Shown here: piece by piece, positions 1 to 7,933 of the stretch
How positions within the stretch are numbered: position 1 is the stretch's first letter
How the letters are laid out: the number at the start of each line of letters is the position of its first letter
Source: Lachnospiraceae bacterium
GTDB taxonomy: Bacteria; Bacillota; Clostridia; Lachnospirales; Lachnospiraceae
Reading direction: 5' to 3'
Assembly (NCBI GenBank): GCA_017621075.1
Contig: JAGATV010000028.1
Coordinates: 1 to 39,855 of the forward strand
Length of the DNA: 39,855 nucleotides
Notes under the pieces: model-generated
The model's input: only the letters and a program-made list of their open reading frames with translations
Told to the model about the DNA's origin: nothing
Database searches by the model: none
Translations under genes and position numbers: made by a program

Positions 1-135
1 CTCACCTCTACGTGTTCTGTAGTGTGTCAGTCTTATAAAGAAATAATATCAGAAGGAAAATAGATTAGATAGCGAAAGGCAGTGAATTCGTTTCATGATG
101 CATTGGTGTCTTTCGCAGAAAGACGGGTTATAAAA

Positions 136-420
136 ATGAAAAAAGTAACAAGTGTAAGAATTGATGATGAATTTTTAGATATAGCAGAAGACTTGCGAAA
201 AATATATAAGCAAGCAGTAGGATTTGATTTTAAAAAGAGTGATATTTTAGAAGGTTGTCTTAAGCAAGGAATGCGTCATTATATTTCAACTTTACAAAAG
301 ATGGCAAATTCAACAGTTATAGATGAAAATGGAACAAATATTGACTTTGGAAAAGATATTGTTAATGCAATTTATGAATTGGAGGGTAGGTATCAAGATT
401 ATTTGTATAATGAAGTCTAA
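136..420 (+). CDS. Small ribbon-helix-helix-like protein
   Basis: This 94-residue protein opens with a short basic strand-like stretch (MKKVTSVRIDDEF) followed by two helices (roughly residues 14-25 and 32-50), the layout of ribbon-helix-helix DNA-binding proteins. That family usually acts as a repressor or as an antitoxin. I chose the ATG at 136 because this typical RHH start follows it; a GTG at 82 in the same frame would add 18 residues with no recognisable content. The gene is AT-rich like the HNH gene that follows 64 bp later, and unlike the Nudix gene beyond. No toxin partner is visible, so it may instead regulate the neighbouring restriction gene. I do not recognise a specific family. 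Confidence 0.5.
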   Translation: MKKVTSVRIDDEFLDIAEDLRKIYKQAVGFDFKKSDILEGCLKQGMRHYISTLQKMANSTVIDENGTNIDFGKDIVNAIYELEGRYQDYLYNEV

Positions 421-484
421 CAGGTATCCTGAAAAATAAGTAAATTTTAAGTAGTAATTAAGGGGAAGTAAAGGAGGTTTTTTT

Positions 485-1341
485 ATGGGATTTGATCCAG
501 GATTGAATATTGGAGATGAGTTGACTAATGACGAAATGAGAACATTGTTTCAATGTGGAAATATGGGTGGTATGCGGCATTCAAAAAGGACAGGAACATT
601 GGTTATAGTTTCTGATAATACAAAAGGATTATATCGTGATGTCTGGAAAGAAGGTATACTACATTATACAGGAATGGGTAAAGTTGGAGATCAGTGTTAA
701 AGGGAAATCAAAATAATACATTATATCATTCTGACATGAATGGGATTACAGTACATCTATTTGAGGTAATGAAAAAATCCGTATATACGTATCGAGGTGT
801 TGCGAAATTTGCCGGAAATCCTTATAAAGCAGAGCAGCCTGATGAGAAGGGAAATATGCGGAAAGTTTGGGTGTTTCCGTTGAAACTAGCAGTAGATAAA
901 GATAGTGCTATTGGTAGGGAATTATCTGAAAACGAGATTGTAAAGCTTTCTAATAGAGAATCAGCTAGAAGGGCTGAAATAAATCCAGCAGATAAAAAGC
1001 CTAAAATCACAGAAACAATAGCATATTATAGAGATCCTTATTTAAAAGAAATGGTGAGACGTATTGCAGAGGGGAAGTGTCAGTTTTGTGGAAAACAAGC
1101 CCCTTTCATAGATAGAAACGGTGAACCTTATCTGGAGGAGCATCATGTTAAAAGATTAGCTGATGGTGGAAGAGATGCAATTGATAATGTGGTTGAGATA
1201 TGTCCCAATTGCCATAGAAAAGTACATATATTAAGCGATGCAACTGATAAAATTATGCTAGAAAGTATTGCCAGGCAGAATAAGGAAAAACTACAGAGAT
1301 TATTGGCATACGAAAAAGATTATAGGAAAAGTAAAATATAA
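485..1341 (+). pseudogene. SRA-like + HNH endonuclease (type IV restriction-like), frameshifted
   Basis: Two reading frames together make one protein. The first (485-700) holds the start of a PUA/SRA-like modified-DNA reader domain (GDELTNDEMR, GGMRHSKRTGTLV, HYTGMGKVGDQ). It stops at 698. The second frame, open from 694, continues the same domain (NGITVHLFEV, RKVWVFPL) and ends in an HNH nuclease with CxxC, EEHHV, a conserved Asn and CPNCHRKVH. The join needs a -1 shift at about 692-697, and no slippery heptamer is visible. A strong AAAGGAGG site precedes 485. Families with this layout (ScoMcrA-like) cut DNA carrying modified bases or phosphorothioates; the substrate here is unknown. It is probably inactivated by a one-base change, although a sequencing error or two separate polypeptides cannot be excluded. 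Confidence 0.75.
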
Positions 1342-1371
1342 GCACGTATAAGGTAAGAAAGAGAGACATAG

Positions 1372-1773
1372 ATGCTTAAAGCTAGAAGGACCATCCATGT
1401 AGTGGCTGCCATCATCCAAAATGAAAACAAGATTTTTGCCACCCAGCGCAGTTACGGAGAATTCAAAGACGGCTGGGAATTTCCCGGAGGAAAGATTGAA
1501 CCCGGCGAAACACCTGAACAAGCCTTGGTACGCGAGATTCAGGAGGAACTGGATACCCTGATCGAAGTGGGCGAATTGATGGACACTGTGGAGTATGATT
1601 ACCCGACATTTCATTTATCGATGGAATGTTTCCTATGTACAGTAAAAGAAGGGGATTTGGTTCTAAAGGAGCATGAAGCCGCAAGGTGGCTGACCAGGGA
1701 GGAACTGGATGATGTGGCATGGCTGCCTGCGGATCTGGGGTTGATACAGACAATCAAAGAAAATTATCTTTAA
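1372..1773 (+). CDS. Nudix hydrolase, MutT/8-oxo-dGTP-type
   Basis: This 133-residue protein has a Nudix box: G40, E46, R54-E55, E58-E59, with Asp at position 61 where Gly is usual. The N-terminal strand (IHVVAAII) and the length fit the MutT/CTP-pyrophosphohydrolase group, which hydrolyses oxidised or non-canonical nucleoside triphosphates in the cytosol and sanitises the nucleotide pool. The gene is richer in GC than the two genes before it, so it may be backbone or have a different source. It ends 26 bp before the ATPase start, so the two are probably co-transcribed. The family is clear; the exact substrate is not. Confidence 0.9.
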   Translation: MLKARRTIHVVAAIIQNENKIFATQRSYGEFKDGWEFPGGKIEPGETPEQALVREIQEELDTLIEVGELMDTVEYDYPTFHLSMECFLCTVKEGDLVLKEHEAARWLTREELDDVAWLPADLGLIQTIKENYL

Positions 1774-1799
1774 TGCGTGCAAAAGAAAAGGGGAAAAAC

Positions 1800-3254
1800 A
1801 TGATTATTAGTAGAGATGAATACTTCAGAAAATTTGGATTTAAGGAAGATCCATTTGCATCAACAAATGCTTTGCAGGAAGAATTGTTAGAGGATTGCTT
1901 TGTTGTACCGCCGTATTTCCCCTCCCTGGTGGGGTCTTCTAAGATGCCCAAATCATCGTTTGTCATTGCACCTCGCGGAACGGGAAAAACAGCTCAACGT
2001 GTGATGCTGGAGAAATTGGCAGAAAAAGAAAATTGGATGTTGGCTGTGGTTTATGATGAATTTCCTATAGAAAGCGTATCAAACTTGAACTGTTTGACCT
2101 TAGAAGATCATTTGAAGCGTATCATGAAAAGTTTGATCATTGCTTTTTTGACAGAGTTGAATAATCGTCCGAATGTCAACTTGTTGGAGCCTTATCAAAA
2201 GACTCAGCTCAAAAAGCTGATTGAACTGTATTTATATGGAATTAATTCTATCGAAGTAGAAAATACCATTAAAAAGATAAGAGGGATCAGTGGTAAGCTG
2301 GAAGATCTGTGGTGCAAGGCCGGCGATACGATTACTTCTATCATCAATGCAATAGCTACAAAGCAGGGAATGGGCAATGTAGACTTGTCTGCCAAGAAAA
2401 AGGAAGAGTCTTATGAGTTGAAAGATATCAGCAGCCATTATGATTTTATGGAAGAATTATTTCAGTCAATCGGCATTTCGGCGGTGTATGTATTGGTGGA
2501 TAGTATTGATGAAACTGCTGTGACAGGAAATAATGCAGAAAAATCTTACCATTTGATCAGGCCATTCATTTTGGACCTCCGGTTATTGGAACGAAAGACT
2601 ATCGTATTCAAGTTTTTTGTGTGGGATAAGATCGAGAGGTACTGGGCTGAAGAATTCCGCAATGATAGAATTGAAAATTTCCATATACAATGGAGACAGC
2701 ACGAAATAAAAGAATTGCTTAGTAAAAGACTAATGGCATATAGCGATGGCAAATTTTCCGTGCTTGAGGATATCTTTGCGTGTGATGAAAAATACATAGA
2801 ATATATCTATATTTTTGCAAATAATTCGCCCAGGGATGCTATCAATATCATGAAGAGTATTTTTGATGAGCATTTGAGGATCAATGGCGAAAATGCAGAA
2901 AAACCTACAGAAAAGGCAATAGTTGCAGGAATTGAGATCTTTTGTAAAACAAAATTTGAGGAAATGGTCGCTATTGATAAACAAAGACAGGATTTAAAGC
3001 GAATCAAGCAGGCAACGTTTACCATACCGTATTTGTACAATGACATCTTTAAATGTGAGAGCAGTACCGCAAGGAATATACCGATGCCGTGGACACAAGC
3101 GGGGATCGTATATGGATCAAGCAGTAAGATCAAGGTGAGGAAGAGTAAGCATCCTATTAACGTATATACATTTGCTGATATCAGGATCGCTCGCTATGTA
3201 TGCTCTAATCAGAAATTGTATGACGGAATTGATAAACATAACTTCATCAGATAA
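1800..3254 (+). CDS. Orphan P-loop ATPase
   Basis: This is a 484-residue soluble ATPase. It starts with a conserved-looking block FGFKEDPFASTNA and PPYF (residues 12-40). A Walker A motif follows (APRGTGKT, residues 57-64), and a Walker B-like strand ending in D-S-I-D-E (about residues 230-237). The rest is helical with no second catalytic domain that I recognise. The ATG at 1800 has AAAAGGGG just upstream; the in-frame extension back into the Nudix gene is not needed. Proteins of this shape are often found in defence islands, and the damaged HNH nuclease upstream agrees, but no function can be assigned from sequence. A small ORF overlaps its 3' end. Confidence 0.8.
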   Translation: MIISRDEYFRKFGFKEDPFASTNALQEELLEDCFVVPPYFPSLVGSSKMPKSSFVIAPRGTGKTAQRVMLEKLAEKENWMLAVVYDEFPIESVSNLNCLTLEDHLKRIMKSLIIAFLTELNNRPNVNLLEPYQKTQLKKLIELYLYGINSIEVENTIKKIRGISGKLEDLWCKAGDTITSIINAIATKQGMGNVDLSAKKKEESYELKDISSHYDFMEELFQSIGISAVYVLVDSIDETAVTGNNAEKSYHLIRPFILDLRLLERKTIVFKFFVWDKIERYWAEEFRNDRIENFHIQWRQHEIKELLSKRLMAYSDGKFSVLEDIFACDEKYIEYIYIFANNSPRDAINIMKSIFDEHLRINGENAEKPTEKAIVAGIEIFCKTKFEEMVAIDKQRQDLKRIKQATFTIPYLYNDIFKCESSTARNIPMPWTQAGIVYGSSSKIKVRKSKHPINVYTFADIRIARYVCSNQKLYDGIDKHNFIR

Positions 3255-3336
3255 TTGTGAAGTATTGGAAAAACCAAAGCGCACTGTGGCGAAGCCAAAA
3301 GAAATAGAGGGTCAGTTGTCGATATTTGATTTTTAG
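3220..3336 (+). CDS. 38-residue ORF ending in a clamp-binding-type motif (possible gene remnant)
   Basis: The ORF runs in another frame from an ATG inside the end of the ATPase gene. It is lysine/proline-rich and ends in QLSIFDF. QL(S/D)LF-like pentapeptides are the known binding motif for the beta sliding clamp DnaN and sit at the C-terminus of many DNA repair proteins and polymerases. There is no good ribosome site. The likeliest reading is the surviving 3' end of a deleted DNA-repair-type gene, fused by deletion to the ATPase gene. A real small clamp-binding protein is possible. It ends 29 bp before a strong terminator. Confidence 0.35.
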   Translation: MTELINITSSDNCEVLEKPKRTVAKPKEIEGQLSIFDF

Positions 3337-3365
3337 GTATGGGATCAATGGGCTGGATAGTGTTT

Positions 3366-3397
3366 ACTCAGGCTGCCTACTGGCAGCCTGAGTTTTT
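3366..3397 (+). terminator. Rho-independent terminator
   Basis: A perfect 12-bp stem (ACTCAGGCTGCC with its complement) has a 4-nt loop TACT and is followed by a T run. It ends the left-hand transcript that carries the Nudix and ATPase genes. The opposite side of the stem lacks a T tract, so it serves the plus strand. Confidence 0.9.
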
Positions 3398-3445
3398 GTC
3401 GCATGGTTGTTACATGCTGATAGAAGGTCATCTTAAATTCAAATC

Positions 3446-5167
3446 TCAGTTCGTTTTTTCCGGGGGATTAGACATAGCACCTTTCGGTTCTTCCATTCCT
3501 TCAAAAGCGCCTATACGGCTGCGTCCGTCCATATCTTCAGGTTTGCCCATATTTCCCTGCTCGCCCATGTCACCTCTTCCCATACCGCCATGTCCGCCCA
3601 TACCTCCAGTGCCGTAAATCAGAGAGGTCATTTCTACGGTGGCGTCAGTATTGCCTGCGGTCAAGGTATAGGTCTCACCTTGCAGGATTTCGGGAGAACT
3701 GAGTACTACGCAGTTGTAGGAGGCTTTGGGGGCAAAGCTGAGCAGTTCCTTCCCGTCAGCAGCTTTCAGAGAAAGGGCAGTTCCTGCGGGCAGGGTTTCT
3801 GAAAGGGTCACCAGCATGGAACCCTGCGTGGAGGAGGTGCCGAAATTTACCGCCATGCCACTATGGCCTGCAGCCACAAGGATGCCGCCGCTTATGGTCG
3901 CCTCACCGGCATAGTCGAAGGAGCCGTTACCGCTGTTTTCAGGTCCGGAAATGTAGATTTCACCGCCGGTAACGACGAGGTCGCCATTGGAATCTATGCC
4001 GTCGCCGCCTGTCAGGATCTGCAGAGAACCGCCGTTTATGGTGATCAGGCTTTGGCTGTCCGAGGCAAAGATATCTGCTTGTGGCCCTTTTCCAAATCCG
4101 CTTTGGTCGTTTCCGCCGGCTGCATTCAGGCCGTCATCGGAGGAGACAAGGAAGATGGAACCGCCGTTTATGGTAACAGTGTGTCCTTCCAGTCCTTCAT
4201 AGCACTCAGTGATAGAGATATTGCCGTCGTTGATGATCAGGTCGCAGTCAGAGTGAAAACCGTCATCGGCCACGGTCATGGTGAAGGTGCCGCCGTCTAT
4301 CTGCAGGGTGTTTGAGGCATCCAGGCCATCGCTCCCGCTCTGCAGTTCAAAGTTTCCTCCATAGATGTATATAAAGCCCTTTTCGGTATCGTCGGTATTT
4401 TCACTGTGGATGGCATCTTTGCCCGCAGTCAGAAGAAAGCTGCCGTCGGCGATGCGGACGCTGTCCTTGCCGGAGAGGGCAGAGGAGGCGGCGTTCACCC
4501 GGTAATCGCCCCCTGTAAACACCAGATCATCCTTGGAGACGATGCCGTGGCCGTATTTGGAAATGATGTTCAAGGTGCCGGAGCCGTTTAAGGTCAGGTC
4601 TGCCTTGGAAAAAATGGCTCCGTCGATGGTGTTGTCGTCTATGGCAGCAAATTCTCCGTTACTTTGAAGAGTATTGGAGGTGCCGGATGCCAGGGTTACA
4701 AAAACCTTGTCGGCATTTTTGATGTAGAGTGCAGCGCTGTCATCCGATTGGATGTTGACATTGTTTAGTACCAGATGGATCTTGGCGTCATCATCGGCAT
4801 CGATCACCAGTTGACCGTCAGACAGGGAGCCGGAAATCAGATAGGTGGCCTCTTCTACAATAGTGACAACATTGTCGTTTATAGATACGCTTCCAAGAGA
4901 GCAGGAAGAGGCGTTGTCGGACAGGCTGATAGTGATGGCAGTACTCTCCTCGTAGCCAATTTCTTTGTCACGGTCAGTGAACATATCATTCTCATCCAAG
5001 TTGGATATTGTGACATTTGTGTCATATATATTTGCGCTGTTGGAAGCGGTGCCGGGAACCAGAGTATCTTTGCTGTCTGAAACAGTAGGGGAAGCATTTT
5101 GAGCGCAGCCGGTGAGAAAAACAGCAAGCAAAACAGTAAGCAGAGCTGTAAAGAATTTATAATTCAT
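3446..5167 (-). CDS. Beta-helix carbohydrate-binding-type lipoprotein (Cthe_2159/DUF4353-like)
   Basis: A 573-residue lipoprotein: the signal peptide ends in the lipobox LTGC, placing the acylated Cys near residue 20. From about residue 60 to 480 the chain repeats short turns of the type GDGIDSNG, GSDGLDASN and DDGLNAAGG, typical of a right-handed parallel beta-helix as in the Cthe_2159 family, some members of which bind acidic plant polysaccharides. The C-terminal tail is rich in Gly and Met. The ATG at 5167 was chosen because the signal peptide starts there, and it overlaps the end of the DUF4956 gene by 11 bases, so the two are co-translated. It is the last gene of the VTC operon. A role in binding or organising an extracellular polymer is inference. 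Confidence 0.85.
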   Translation of the reverse strand: MNYKFFTALLTVLLAVFLTGCAQNASPTVSDSKDTLVPGTASNSANIYDTNVTISNLDENDMFTDRDKEIGYEESTAITISLSDNASSCSLGSVSINDNVVTIVEEATYLISGSLSDGQLVIDADDDAKIHLVLNNVNIQSDDSAALYIKNADKVFVTLASGTSNTLQSNGEFAAIDDNTIDGAIFSKADLTLNGSGTLNIISKYGHGIVSKDDLVFTGGDYRVNAASSALSGKDSVRIADGSFLLTAGKDAIHSENTDDTEKGFIYIYGGNFELQSGSDGLDASNTLQIDGGTFTMTVADDGFHSDCDLIINDGNISITECYEGLEGHTVTINGGSIFLVSSDDGLNAAGGNDQSGFGKGPQADIFASDSQSLITINGGSLQILTGGDGIDSNGDLVVTGGEIYISGPENSGNGSFDYAGEATISGGILVAAGHSGMAVNFGTSSTQGSMLVTLSETLPAGTALSLKAADGKELLSFAPKASYNCVVLSSPEILQGETYTLTAGNTDATVEMTSLIYGTGGMGGHGGMGRGDMGEQGNMGKPEDMDGRSRIGAFEGMEEPKGAMSNPPEKTN

Positions 5168-5852
5168 ATGCCGGGTCCTCCTGTCTGGTAAGGCTGATTT
5201 CCAGATTACCGTTTCTACAGCGCAGGGCATCGATGAACTCTTTTTCCTGTGCCGGATCTTTTAAGGTGATATTGTAGTGGAGCTTGAACAGGCTTCCCAT
5301 ATTGGTAGTCTTTACGGAGACCATCTCATGATGGGAGGTATACTTTTCCAAGAGCTCATCAAAGACATCGCCGTAGTTCAGATCTTCCGGAATGGTGATG
5401 CGCAAGGTTTTTTCGGCCGGGGTGTTTTGGCGGTCACGGAAAGGGAAAAAGGTAAGAAGGACCATCATCAGGCCAAGGATCAGAGCAAACAGCACTCCAT
5501 AGCCAAGGTAGCCCATCCCTGTGATAAGGCCGGCACCCATGGCCAGGAAAATAGCGCCGATTTCCCGTGCAGTACCGGGCAGGGACCTAAAACGCACCAG
5601 GCTGAAAGTGCCTGCTACGGCTACTCCTGCACCAATGTTGCCGTTCACCATCATGATAATAACACATACAATGGACGGCAGCAATGCCAGGGTAGCCAGA
5701 AAGCTTTTGGTGGATCGATTTTTATATTGAAAGACCAATGCCAGGAAAAGGCCGATCAAAAGAGACACTCCCACACATAGCAGGAACTGGGGAAGTGCGA
5801 TGACTGTAGTATTGTTTTGGTCAAAAATACCCTGAAAGATTGTATTAAGCAT
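5157..5852 (-). CDS. DUF4956 membrane protein
   Basis: This 231-residue protein has four or five membrane segments in residues 15-145 (for example FLLCVGVSLLIGLFLALVF and VLFALILGLMMVLLTFF) and a soluble C-terminal domain of about 85 residues. The loop GTFSLVRFRSLPGTAREIG between the segments is the conserved signature of DUF4956 proteins. In many Clostridia the family lies next to VTC-domain proteins and CotH kinases, and its molecular role is unknown. Here it overlaps the VTC gene by 8 bases and the lipoprotein gene by 11, so the three are a translationally coupled unit. GGAGGA lies about 12 bases before the ATG. Confidence 0.85.
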   Translation of the reverse strand: MLNTIFQGIFDQNNTTVIALPQFLLCVGVSLLIGLFLALVFQYKNRSTKSFLATLALLPSIVCVIIMMVNGNIGAGVAVAGTFSLVRFRSLPGTAREIGAIFLAMGAGLITGMGYLGYGVLFALILGLMMVLLTFFPFRDRQNTPAEKTLRITIPEDLNYGDVFDELLEKYTSHHEMVSVKTTNMGSLFKLHYNITLKDPAQEKEFIDALRCRNGNLEISLTRQEDPAYEL

Positions 5853-6606
5853 AATGGTAATGTCCTCCGTTTTGTTTGTTTTGACAGATTGTTACATAAG
5901 CGGCTCCGTATTTGGAAAAAGAGGTCTTGTAGATATGATTGCTGCTAAGGACCCGGACCAGCCACAGCGGGATGGCTCCGGCGGTCTTGACTTCCATCAG
6001 GATTCGGCCTTCCGGCAGGAGGGGTGTTCCGTAGATGCCGTTACTTAGGCACAGGTGGTGGTCCCGCCAAAGTATATTCTGGTCGAAGGTGATGCGCAGG
6101 TCATGGTCCTTTCGTCCGTAATAGGCTTCCCGTTCATATGTAAGAAGTATGGCGGGCGCCAGATCGTGATAAGTGGACAGGACGTAGTCGATTTCCTGAC
6201 AGATCTGGCGATCGGAAGCCTCCTTTGTTTTGGTAAGGATAGCTTTGGAAGTTCGGGAAGAACCGGTATGCATTTTCAGATAGCCCATAGCAGTGCGGTA
6301 ATCCAATGCGATCCGGCGTTTGTATACCACGGAGTCATATTTTTTCTTTAGCTCCACAAATACGGTATTGTCCTCAGAGACGGTGCCGTAGCTTCTAAGC
6401 CGCAATTTCTCTTTATACAGGGGATGTTCCATGGAACGTCGTGCCAGCAGGTAATCCGGTGTGTCGAAATACAGACTGCACACGGTACTTTTTCCGTGGA
6501 CATCCGCAGTCATGCGATCGGACATGGCGGCCTTGATCAGGAAAAGCTCCTGTGGGCTTATCATATATTTGATTTCATAGCGTTTGAAGGTCATCTGTTC
6601 TTTCAT
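5845..6606 (-). CDS. VTC-domain protein (polyphosphate polymerase-like)
   Basis: A 253-residue single-domain protein of the triphosphate tunnel metalloenzyme superfamily. Residues expected to line the tunnel are present: YEIKY near the N-terminus, LRLRSYG, VFVELKKK, YKRRI, LTYERE, ITFDQN, LMEVKT and SFSKYG. In yeast the VTC4 domain makes polyphosphate from ATP; bacterial members are mostly unproven. There is no membrane segment, so it probably works at the inner face of the membrane with DUF4956. It is the first gene of the downstream half of the operon. A hairpin and a regulator-type repeat lie just before its start, described separately. Confidence 0.85.
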   Translation of the reverse strand: MKEQMTFKRYEIKYMISPQELFLIKAAMSDRMTADVHGKSTVCSLYFDTPDYLLARRSMEHPLYKEKLRLRSYGTVSEDNTVFVELKKKYDSVVYKRRIALDYRTAMGYLKMHTGSSRTSKAILTKTKEASDRQICQEIDYVLSTYHDLAPAILLTYEREAYYGRKDHDLRITFDQNILWRDHHLCLSNGIYGTPLLPEGRILMEVKTAGAIPLWLVRVLSSNHIYKTSFSKYGAAYVTICQNKQNGGHYHYA

Positions 6607-6611
6607 AAAAA

Positions 6612-6646
6612 TTATCCTGTACTCCTTTCTTTTGAGTACAGGATAA
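6612..6646 (-). promoter_or_regulatory. 13-bp hairpin with T run directly before the VTC gene
   Basis: Read on the minus strand, a perfect 13-bp stem (TTATCCTGTACTC with its complement) encloses a loop AAAAGAAAG and is followed by TTTTT and then the VTC start codon. The loop and 3' arm contain the only ribosome-binding candidates (AAAGGAG, ACAGGA). The structure could act as an attenuating terminator between the sensor kinase and VTC genes, or hide the ribosome site. Confidence 0.55.
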
Positions 6647-6654
6647 CAGGGAAA

Positions 6655-6672
6655 CCTTAAAGGAACTTTAAA
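6655..6672 (-). promoter_or_regulatory. Direct-repeat operator candidate before the VTC gene
   Basis: On the minus strand TTTAAAG and TTTAAGG stand 11 bases apart, start to start, overlapping the stop codon of the kinase gene. The same box occurs before the response-regulator gene (8649-8666). Tandem heptamers with an 11-bp period are typical of OmpR/PhoB-family sites. No clear -10 element follows, so any internal promoter would be activator dependent. Confidence 0.5.
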
Positions 6673-7933
6673 AGGGTGGAAAAATGATCGTAAACAGAAT
6701 GGAATTGCCGTCTTCGCTCCTGGCAGTGATCCTGCCCTTATGAGCGGTCACAATGGCCTGGGCCACCGACAGGCCGATACCGAAGCCGCCAGTGTCCAAG
6801 CTGCGGGAGCTGTCCGGGCGGTAGAAGCGGTCGAACAGGATGTCCTGTCTGCCGGGGGTGAGTCCCCGGGCGGTATTGCGGACTGTAAGGATCTTATTTC
6901 GTCCGGTTTCTTTCAGACAAAGCTCTATGGAGCCGCCCTCCGGGCAATATTTTATGGCATTATCCAAAAGAAGGGACACCAGTTGGCGGATGGAAGCCTC
7001 ATCGCCGTGGAGCGTAAGATCAGAGGCAATGTCCAGGGTCATCCGCTTATGTCCGGTGGCGGCCAGGGGCTCAAAAGGCCTGGCAGTTTCCTCCACTGCA
7101 TCAGAAAGGGAAAAGGAAACCATGGTGAGGGACGAGGCACCACCTTCGTCCATTCGGGAAAGAAATACCAGCTTCTGTGTCAGGGAAGTAAGGCGCCTGA
7201 CCTGATTGTGGATGCTGGCGGTCCATTCATTTTCACCGCTTTCCATTTCCAGCACTTCCGTATTGGCATCAATGATGGCCAGAGGAGTCTTCAACTCATG
7301 GCTTGCATCCGTAATGAAGCGTTTCTGTTTTTCGTAGCTTTCCGCAATGGGGCGGACCAGGATCTTGGAAAAAAAGATTACCAGCAAAAGAACCAGAAAC
7401 ATTCCAAACAGACTGGCCAGAATGCTGATGAACAGGAAATTTTGGAAGGTGTCCAGTTCCCGTTGGCAGTCCAAAAAGATGTACATGGTATTTTGTTCGC
7501 CAAGGGTGCCGGTTACGGAGACAGCGCGGTACTTATAATGCGCAGAATAACCCTCGCGGGAGTCTTTTTGAAAAAGGGACTGGGCGTAGCTGCAGGCATC
7601 TTCAGTGGAAATAGCGGCAATCTTGCCAGTGTCCACTGAGACGATGGTGCCGTCTGCTTTCAGAGTCACCGTAAAGAAACGGGTGTCAAAGGGCGTTTCA
7701 GCAGACATTTTGCGGTGGGGGGCCATATCCGGTTTGGGGTCCTTGAAAAGCTCAGGTCCCGACGTGCGGGGAAAGCTTCCGCCGTTTTCGGCAAGAATGT
7801 CCAAGCGGGCATCGGTGGCTTTGTCCACATTGATGTAATTGGCAAGGTTGATGCTGCCGATGAGGAGAAAGAGTACAGCGGCAACGGAACACATAGCAGC
7901 CGCAATAAATTTTCTGCGAAGGGTTTTAATCAT
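6668..7933 (-). CDS. Sensor histidine kinase
   Basis: A 421-residue membrane kinase. Segments at about 9-34 and 167-192 flank an extracellular sensor domain of about 130 residues of no type I recognise. The H box is SHELKTPL with His212, the N box DNAIKYCPEGG, and the G2 box GGFGIGLS. The usual G1 DxGxG is diverged (NTARGLTP), which is common in this group. The ATG at 7933 overlaps the stop of the regulator gene by 8 bases, so the pair is co-translated. It probably phosphorylates the adjacent regulator in response to an envelope signal and so controls the VTC genes downstream. Confidence 0.92.
   Translation of the reverse strand: MIKTLRRKFIAAAMCSVAAVLFLLIGSINLANYINVDKATDARLDILAENGGSFPRTSGPELFKDPKPDMAPHRKMSAETPFDTRFFTVTLKADGTIVSVDTGKIAAISTEDACSYAQSLFQKDSREGYSAHYKYRAVSVTGTLGEQNTMYIFLDCQRELDTFQNFLFISILASLFGMFLVLLLVIFFSKILVRPIAESYEKQKRFITDASHELKTPLAIIDANTEVLEMESGENEWTASIHNQVRRLTSLTQKLVFLSRMDEGGASSLTMVSFSLSDAVEETARPFEPLAATGHKRMTLDIASDLTLHGDEASIRQLVSLLLDNAIKYCPEGGSIELCLKETGRNKILTVRNTARGLTPGRQDILFDRFYRPDSSRSLDTGGFGIGLSVAQAIVTAHKGRITARSEDGNSILFTIIFPPF

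Noticed and set aside
3339-5080. Several plus-strand ORFs opposite the lipoprotein gene
   Set aside because: They are mirror readings of the beta-helix gene, whose minus-strand frame has a signal peptide and family motifs.
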